Assembly (NCBI GenBank): GCA_015680685.1
Contig: MNCI01026517.1
Span: 102,430-166,429 of the forward strand
Direction of reading: 5' to 3'
Origin: Gnetum montanum
Taxonomy: Eukaryota > Streptophyta > Gnetopsida > Gnetales > Gnetaceae
Length of the DNA: 64,000 nucleotides
Shown here one piece after another: positions 59,301 through 64,000 of this stretch (the first letter of the stretch is position 1; every line of letters starts with the position of its first letter). Made by a program: the position numbers and the translations under genes. The notes under the pieces were generated by a model. It was not told the DNA's origin and did not search any database. It was given only the letters and a program-made list of their open reading frames with translations.

Positions 59301-60539
59301 GCTCCTAAACCTACCCCGCTAAATGCAGTATCCATAACACCACATAACGATAAACCAAACATAGGCTATGAGGGTGAATCATCCAGAAAATATGATACAC
59401 CGAAATCGACAATTCCAGGTAAAAAAGATAAGCCAACTATGCATGAAATAAAACTGTTGGGCCCAATGGACCAAGTCACTGCTGATAAACATGCGCCCAA
59501 TAGTAGAGATCTAGCAACAGCTCTAACGCAGGTCACGCAGGCACTCAAGCAAAAGAAAACTTCATTGAGCTTATACGACCTAGTGTTAACGTTTGAAACC
59601 CATCACGAAGCCCTAGTGCGCATGTTAACATCTATCCCTGTAAGCGAAGACTTGTGTCCAAATGAACCTTCAATTCATGCGGTAATGTACTTGGCTCAAG
59701 GGTCAACTCCTAAGCCATTAAGTTTCCACAATGATAACATCAAAGTAGATGAGAAAATCGGAGAGGTAACAACTGCACCTATGTTCATAACAATATGAAT
59801 AAATCAATTTAAGATACATAGAGTGCATGTAGATGATGGATCCACTACAAATGTAGTGCCATATCCCATCGTTGAACAACTGGGGCATACAGAGCTAATC
59901 AGACCAACCACCATCGCGTGTTTGAAATCGTTCAACAGATCGTGAACGATAGTCAAAGGCACCGTGACTTTAGACTTCATAACAAGGGATGAGTTCCCCA
60001 CATCTACCGACTTCGTGGTAATTGACAAAATGGCAGGGTTCAACCTAATATTGTGAAGGCCCTGGCAAGCCCAACTGAAAGTAGTCTCTTCCCCTATACA
60101 CCAAGAGATTCACCTACCTTACGAAGGTGGTAAAATCGTTATACACGGGGAGGCTGCTACACCCATCATCTCATTGTACATAGATACAGACCAAGGCTTA
60201 GAGGTTAAGCTCGAAGAGCCTAAACAAGATGATACAAATGAACAACAACCATTATGCGATAATCTTTTAGACACAAAGGAAAATCCACCCAAAATGGAAA
60301 TACCCGGGTCTGAAATCGTACATACGCAACCTCACTTAGAAACTACGACTGACACAGAAACCACAATACATGCTGAAAAGCCCGATAACACCAACGCGGG
60401 AACTATTCCATCAGATGTCCCTTAGGCTGAATTACCATTCAACATGATTAGTGAAGGAGACGTTGAATATAGAATCATACCTGCTAACGCATCTCCTAAT
60501 GTTAAAATGAGAAAAATCAAAAAATTACTAAATCAATAA
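56340..60539 (+). pseudogene. gag: gag-protease, copy 5 (near full length, about 1,400 codons)
   Basis: The start MNTANSNAATKPVTD is followed by the N-terminal block QYNFICMKIQAG and FHRGGHEFIP, acidic AQSEHEDSYHT and a long Pro/Gln linker. The capsid core (57480-58010) has VVDFYHDDAISS, LECMLLQAWPHATLRVFPMS, LEDLLHQFVTRFKYNL and NDFIKSKLYYL. The zinc-knuckle-like CDYHQRNGHGMDYC is near 58485. Seven PYVVRIPP-type repeats lie at 58749-59190. An ALTQVTQALKQKK segment precedes protease, which has HVDDGSTTNVVPYP near 59828 and FNLILxRPWQAQL near 60040. The ORF ends KMRKIKKLLNQ with TAA at 60537. About a dozen stops occur; where a sister copy shows the original codon (for example TAG for Trp near 57721) the change is a single transition. 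The lost glycine in LILxRPW needs a different change. Confidence 0.9.
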
Positions 60540-60544
60540 ACAAC

Positions 60545-60780
60545 AAACTTTCTGAAATAACGTTAAACTACAAATAGTCCAGAATGACGTTAAACTATCA
60601 TGTCCGCAACGACATAAAACTAGCCACAATCAGAAATGATCGGTCTACCAAGAGAAATCCACCCATGTCATTTGAGACTTCCCTTGTTCACACATGGCCT
60701 GAAATGACCTTAAACTAGTACATGTGGCCCGAAATGGCCTTAAACTAGTGCGAGTGGCCCGAAATGGCTTTAAACTAGAT
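60545..60780 (+). repeat. hairpin array I (PR|X boundary)
   Basis: Units: GTC-CAGAAT-GAC then GTTAAACTATC (60578), GTC-CGCAAC-GAC then ATAAAACTAGC (60602), and GGCC-CGAAAT-GGCC or GGCC-CGAAAT-GGCT each followed by TTAAACTAG (60728 and 60758). A unit at 60698 has one mismatch (GGCC/GACC). It mixes GTC/GAC and GGCC/GGCC arm types in a single array. Confidence 0.75.
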
Positions 60781-61143
60781 CATTTATCTACACTTTGTTT
60801 TTCTCCCAAATTCCAATTTATTGTTTGAATTTACGCTTGCATTATCATGTTGTCAATAAAAATTTTTGCAATTATCCTTTTCTTATAATTTCATTCCTTA
60901 TAATTACATTCGTGCACTACACTTAAACTACAAAAACAAACCAAAACATTTTACATTCTCGTGTCATTTTTACATTTAGACTCAAAATCCACAACAAAAA
61001 AAATTATCTAGAAATGTACATATACATGTAATGATGTATAATTACAAGAGTTAACTGATTTTATTCATCTGTTCAATACACCTCAAAATTTTCAATTTAC
61101 AATTCATGTATAAATTTGAGTCTGAATAACTTCAAAGAAAAGA

Positions 61144-64000
61144 TTAAACATCAGGAACAGGAGGATTGTCCCCTTTGGACCCACTGGCACCATGGGTCCC
61201 TACTCCACTGGGGCCAGCTTCTTGAACATCATCATCTCCTTGACCCTATGAAATGCAAAAAAAACAATCAACACAAGAACAAAAGAAAAAACTTTTAAAT
61301 TTAGCGAATGAATTTCAAGATAACAAAATGCTTACCATAGGGGATCCCCCTAAACCGAATTCCAACCGGTGAAGGATTTCCTCCTCTGAGATGCTTGCCC
61401 AATCAGTCCCATCAAGGCCTAGATCATCATCTGCCAAAGCCTTCCCCTTGTCAACAGCCAGCCAGGTAGGATGCTTTAAAGGGAATTCACCCACAGAAAC
61501 CTCCCTAGAAGCAGTTGTAATTACCCTTGTAGGCGATTCCATCTCAACAGTTGTATTCTGAGCAAAGGTATCAAACGCAGAGCATAGACCCAGATCCTCC
61601 ACAAACATTTCAAGTTGACGCTTTTCAATAGAGACTTCTTTCAACAATTTCTTGTAATGGTGCTTATGGTTCTTCTCATCCTGACCCACTTACGTACCTT
61701 GGAATCGAAAGACTTCCAGTCTTGGCACTTGAGGTTTAGTAGGTCTACCTGGGGATTACGCTCTGCTAGTTTCTGGGTCAGTGACATGTGGCGATTGAGT
61801 AGGTTCCAATCTCTAGTATAGGTGATCTCAGAGGTTCGCCAAGAACGATCACCTATTAGTCTAGCTGAGGCAAACTCATAGCGAGCCTTGAGATCATCAC
61901 GCTCAACTGATAACTTGGAAAATTCTTTCTCCTTTGCTTGGATTTGCAACCATAACTGCTCGATGGAATGCCTACAGGTCCACAGTGATTTGGCATTAAG
62001 TACAAGACCTTCCGCCAGCTCCTCATAAACCGGCCTGGGTACCTGTTCAACCTCTGGGGTTAGTGTAGGCAAACATTCAATGCTAACAGTCTCAGATGGA
62101 TCCCACTTTAGCTTGGCACCTACGCACACAAAAAGAATGGACATTAAACATTAGAAAACAATAAAGGGATGTGAAACTCTAAAGATACAAAAGACTTGAA
62201 ACATTTGTACCTATCTCAACGTGGGCTTCCTGAATGTGTTCGACCACCTCATCGACAATGTTGGTCATGAAATCCATTTTACTTGGCATCTCTGTCCAAG
62301 AAAATGGTCTATGAGTATGAGGTGGACTAACCTTAGGGGGCATTTTAGGGGAAACCACCTTCATGGGAACTTCCAACCGCATTGTAGGAATTATCCTACT
62401 TTCGTCTAGAAGGGATAAAAACATAAAAGTAAAATACCATGGGAGACAATGATTCACAAAGCAACACAATGAAACAAAAGGAAACATATCGTCTCCTCTA
62501 ACCCCTTCTAGGTTTGGGGGATTGTCTAGGTCTAATCTTCCCTTGAGGAAGCTGCTGAACATTTCATAAACACCACCCTGGTCATCAACCAGTTCTATTT
62601 CCATGGTCTCTTCTCCTAGCTCTTCTGTCCCTTTTGCTTGATCTTTGTCCACCTCTTCTTCCTCAATTATCAACTCCGTTGTAGCCTCCTCCTCCTTGAT
62701 GATGGTCTCTAACTCCTATCTCCTCACTTCGTGAGACAAGTTTGAAGGCATTAGTTGCATGTAAGCGGTCAAAATAAAAATTATGAATAAGATGAAAAGG
62801 AAAATGTAATAAGTGCCCCAAACTTACTTGCCTCGAATAGGCATTTTGAACCGTATTCGCTTCACCTTTGGTTCTTCCACATTTGAAGCCACCTCTGTTG
62901 AGCGTTCACGCTTTGGGAGCTTCAACTTAGCCTTCCCGATGGTCTCTTTAATGATCCATTCAGCTCTCTTTGCAGTGTAGGGCACGTCATCTGGCTCCAA
63001 CCCCACACTGTCACATGTGTGGATTGAGGTACCAGATGACCCTCCTGTCGTGATGGACACAGATTTGTCAATCCCCTCAGACACATCTTGGGACTCAGTT
63101 GTCTCGAACAAATGGTTGATCCATGGACAAGACAACTGAGTACGATTCCATAGAACATATTTATTGTCTGCGTGAACCACTAGAAACTCGGCCAAACAAT
63201 GAAGATAGCCAGCAAAGAATGCAAATGTAAAATGGGATTGCACCTCAGCATTTGAGCGCAATCGCACTATCTTCTTATGAAGGCCCAACAACAAAAATTG
63301 AGCCCAGTTATAATGCATCCCAGTTTCTAAGATGGTTCGCATGATGCACACAGCTTCAACACCAAGACTCCTCACCTAGGACAAGGATTTAGGGAACACC
63401 CATGCTCTAAACAGGGGATATAATTCATTAACTTCCTCAACCTTTGAATTCCCCTATATAGGGAATCCCTTGGAGCCATTGACAACACCCAACCAGTCCT
63501 CTAGCTCACGTACCATATGAAGCTCTTTTTGAGCCCTATCCAAAACTACATTTACGCCATCTGCCGGTACACCGAACAGGTCCAAAAATAATTCAGCTGA
63601 TAGATGGGAAACTATTTTGGCACCCTTAATACGTGTGTTGTAGTAGGAGACAGACTTGTCGAATGAATCCACAATCCTGATCATCTCAGCTATCGACACA
63701 TCAGGGCTTGGGGTTGGAAACAGCTCCATGAGGCTGGCATCATCTAAACAATGGATAATATACAGTGGGGCATGGGTGCACAACCATTTCTGTTCCTTGC
63801 TGATCTCCCCAAACTTCATTGATAGGGTACTCTTAGTTCGTCCTATCATAACAGGGTCGCCGCTGGGAGGGACATCAATTGTAAATACAATTTGAAACCA
63901 TCACATCAGTATGAACACCACCAGTCAAAAAAATACATTAAGGCATCTAGAAAATATTTTCACTTACCTTCATTTGTGGACTTCGAGGTGCTACCCAAGT
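61144..64000 (-). CDS. antisense gene X, copy 4 (best preserved; 5' exons outside window)
   Basis: Minus strand. At the window edge an exon ends ACAAATGAAG before GTAAGTG. Exon 4 is about 63862-62828: LFLDLFGVPADG, HYNWAQFLLLGLHKKI and LHCLAEFLVVHAD, ending in a basic stretch with KVKRIRFKMPIRGK before GTAAGTT. Exon 5 (about 62760-62500) is acidic (IIEEEEVDKDQAKG). Exon 6 (about 62410-62215) follows CTTCTAG and has NIVDEVVEHIQEAHVE. Exon 7 is 62119-61336: KLKWDPSETVS, a long charged helix likely to be a coiled coil, and DWASISEEEILHRLEFGLG, before GTAAGC. Exon 8 is 61245-61144, ending in TAA. Two TAG codons in exon 4 and one frameshift in exon 7 (near 61690, one G short in KWGQDEKN) probably inactivate it. 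AATAAA is at 60822 on this strand. The fold and function are unrecognised. Confidence 0.75.

Larger units (their letters stand above)
54416..64000 (+). mobile_element. Tat-type retrotransposon, copy 5 (family B LTR; 3' part outside window)
   Basis: 5' LTR, tRNA-Asn PBS, leader, full gag-protease, array I and most of antisense gene X4 are present; pol and the 3' LTR lie outside. CCTTT at 54411-54415 is the candidate target duplication. It is the youngest-looking copy, with long open frames in gag and X4. Confidence 0.87.

Overview
The window looks like nuclear DNA of a land plant with a large, repeat-rich genome. I see no host gene, tRNA, rRNA, CRISPR or bacterial feature. Nearly everything belongs to decayed Ty3/gypsy LTR retrotransposons of the Tat/Ogre type: RT with a YVDDI box, a second plant-type RNase H, an HHCC/DDE integrase, and a primer-binding site matching plant tRNA-Asn. 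The species cannot be read from the sequence. A gymnosperm-like genome is a guess based on the number of old, TAG-riddled copies.

Layout. Copy 1 (+): protease end 9-575, antisense gene X1 889-5236, pol 6124-9567, 3' region, LTR1 10898-12758. A second pol fragment and LTR2 (14513-16217) follow. LTR2 ends inside the integrase of copy 3 (-). Copy 3 has pol 19142-16223, antisense gene X2 19897-23672 and gag-protease 27176-24360. The gag of copy 3 is split by element B1 (27177-36066, TTGTC duplication), a pol-less derivative, and again by copy 4. Copy 4 (-) has 3' LTR 37856-36151, pol 41882-38807, antisense gene X3 42648-47040 and gag-protease 53785-47616, which is split by a solo LTR (50573-52921). 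It then has a PBS and part of its 5' LTR. That LTR is cut by copy 5 (+): LTR 54416-55778, gag-protease 56340-60539, antisense gene X4 from 61144 past the window end. The nesting gives relative ages: copy 3 is oldest, copy 4 is inside it, and copy 5 is inside copy 4.

The main discovery candidate is the shared internal plan. In three independent copies (1, 3, 4), and in half of copy 5, a spliced gene ('X') lies between protease and reverse transcriptase on the opposite strand. It has its own TATA promoter and about eight exons with matching GT-AG borders between copies. Each module boundary (PR|X, X|RT, and INT|3' region where preserved) carries an array of short hairpins followed by a TTAAACTAGC-like tail. 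The stem sequence differs between arrays but pairing is kept, including compensatory changes. Other family traits are a DDG[AS] protease active site and a repeated PYVVRIPP-like peptide between the gag zinc knuckle and protease. Palindromic words based on GCTAC/GTAGC recur in LTR U3 regions, X promoters and X introns.

Most coding copies are pseudogenes whose stops look like C-to-T or G-to-A decay. Copy 5 is the best preserved. All domain and splice calls come from reading and from comparing copies within the window; no database search was run.
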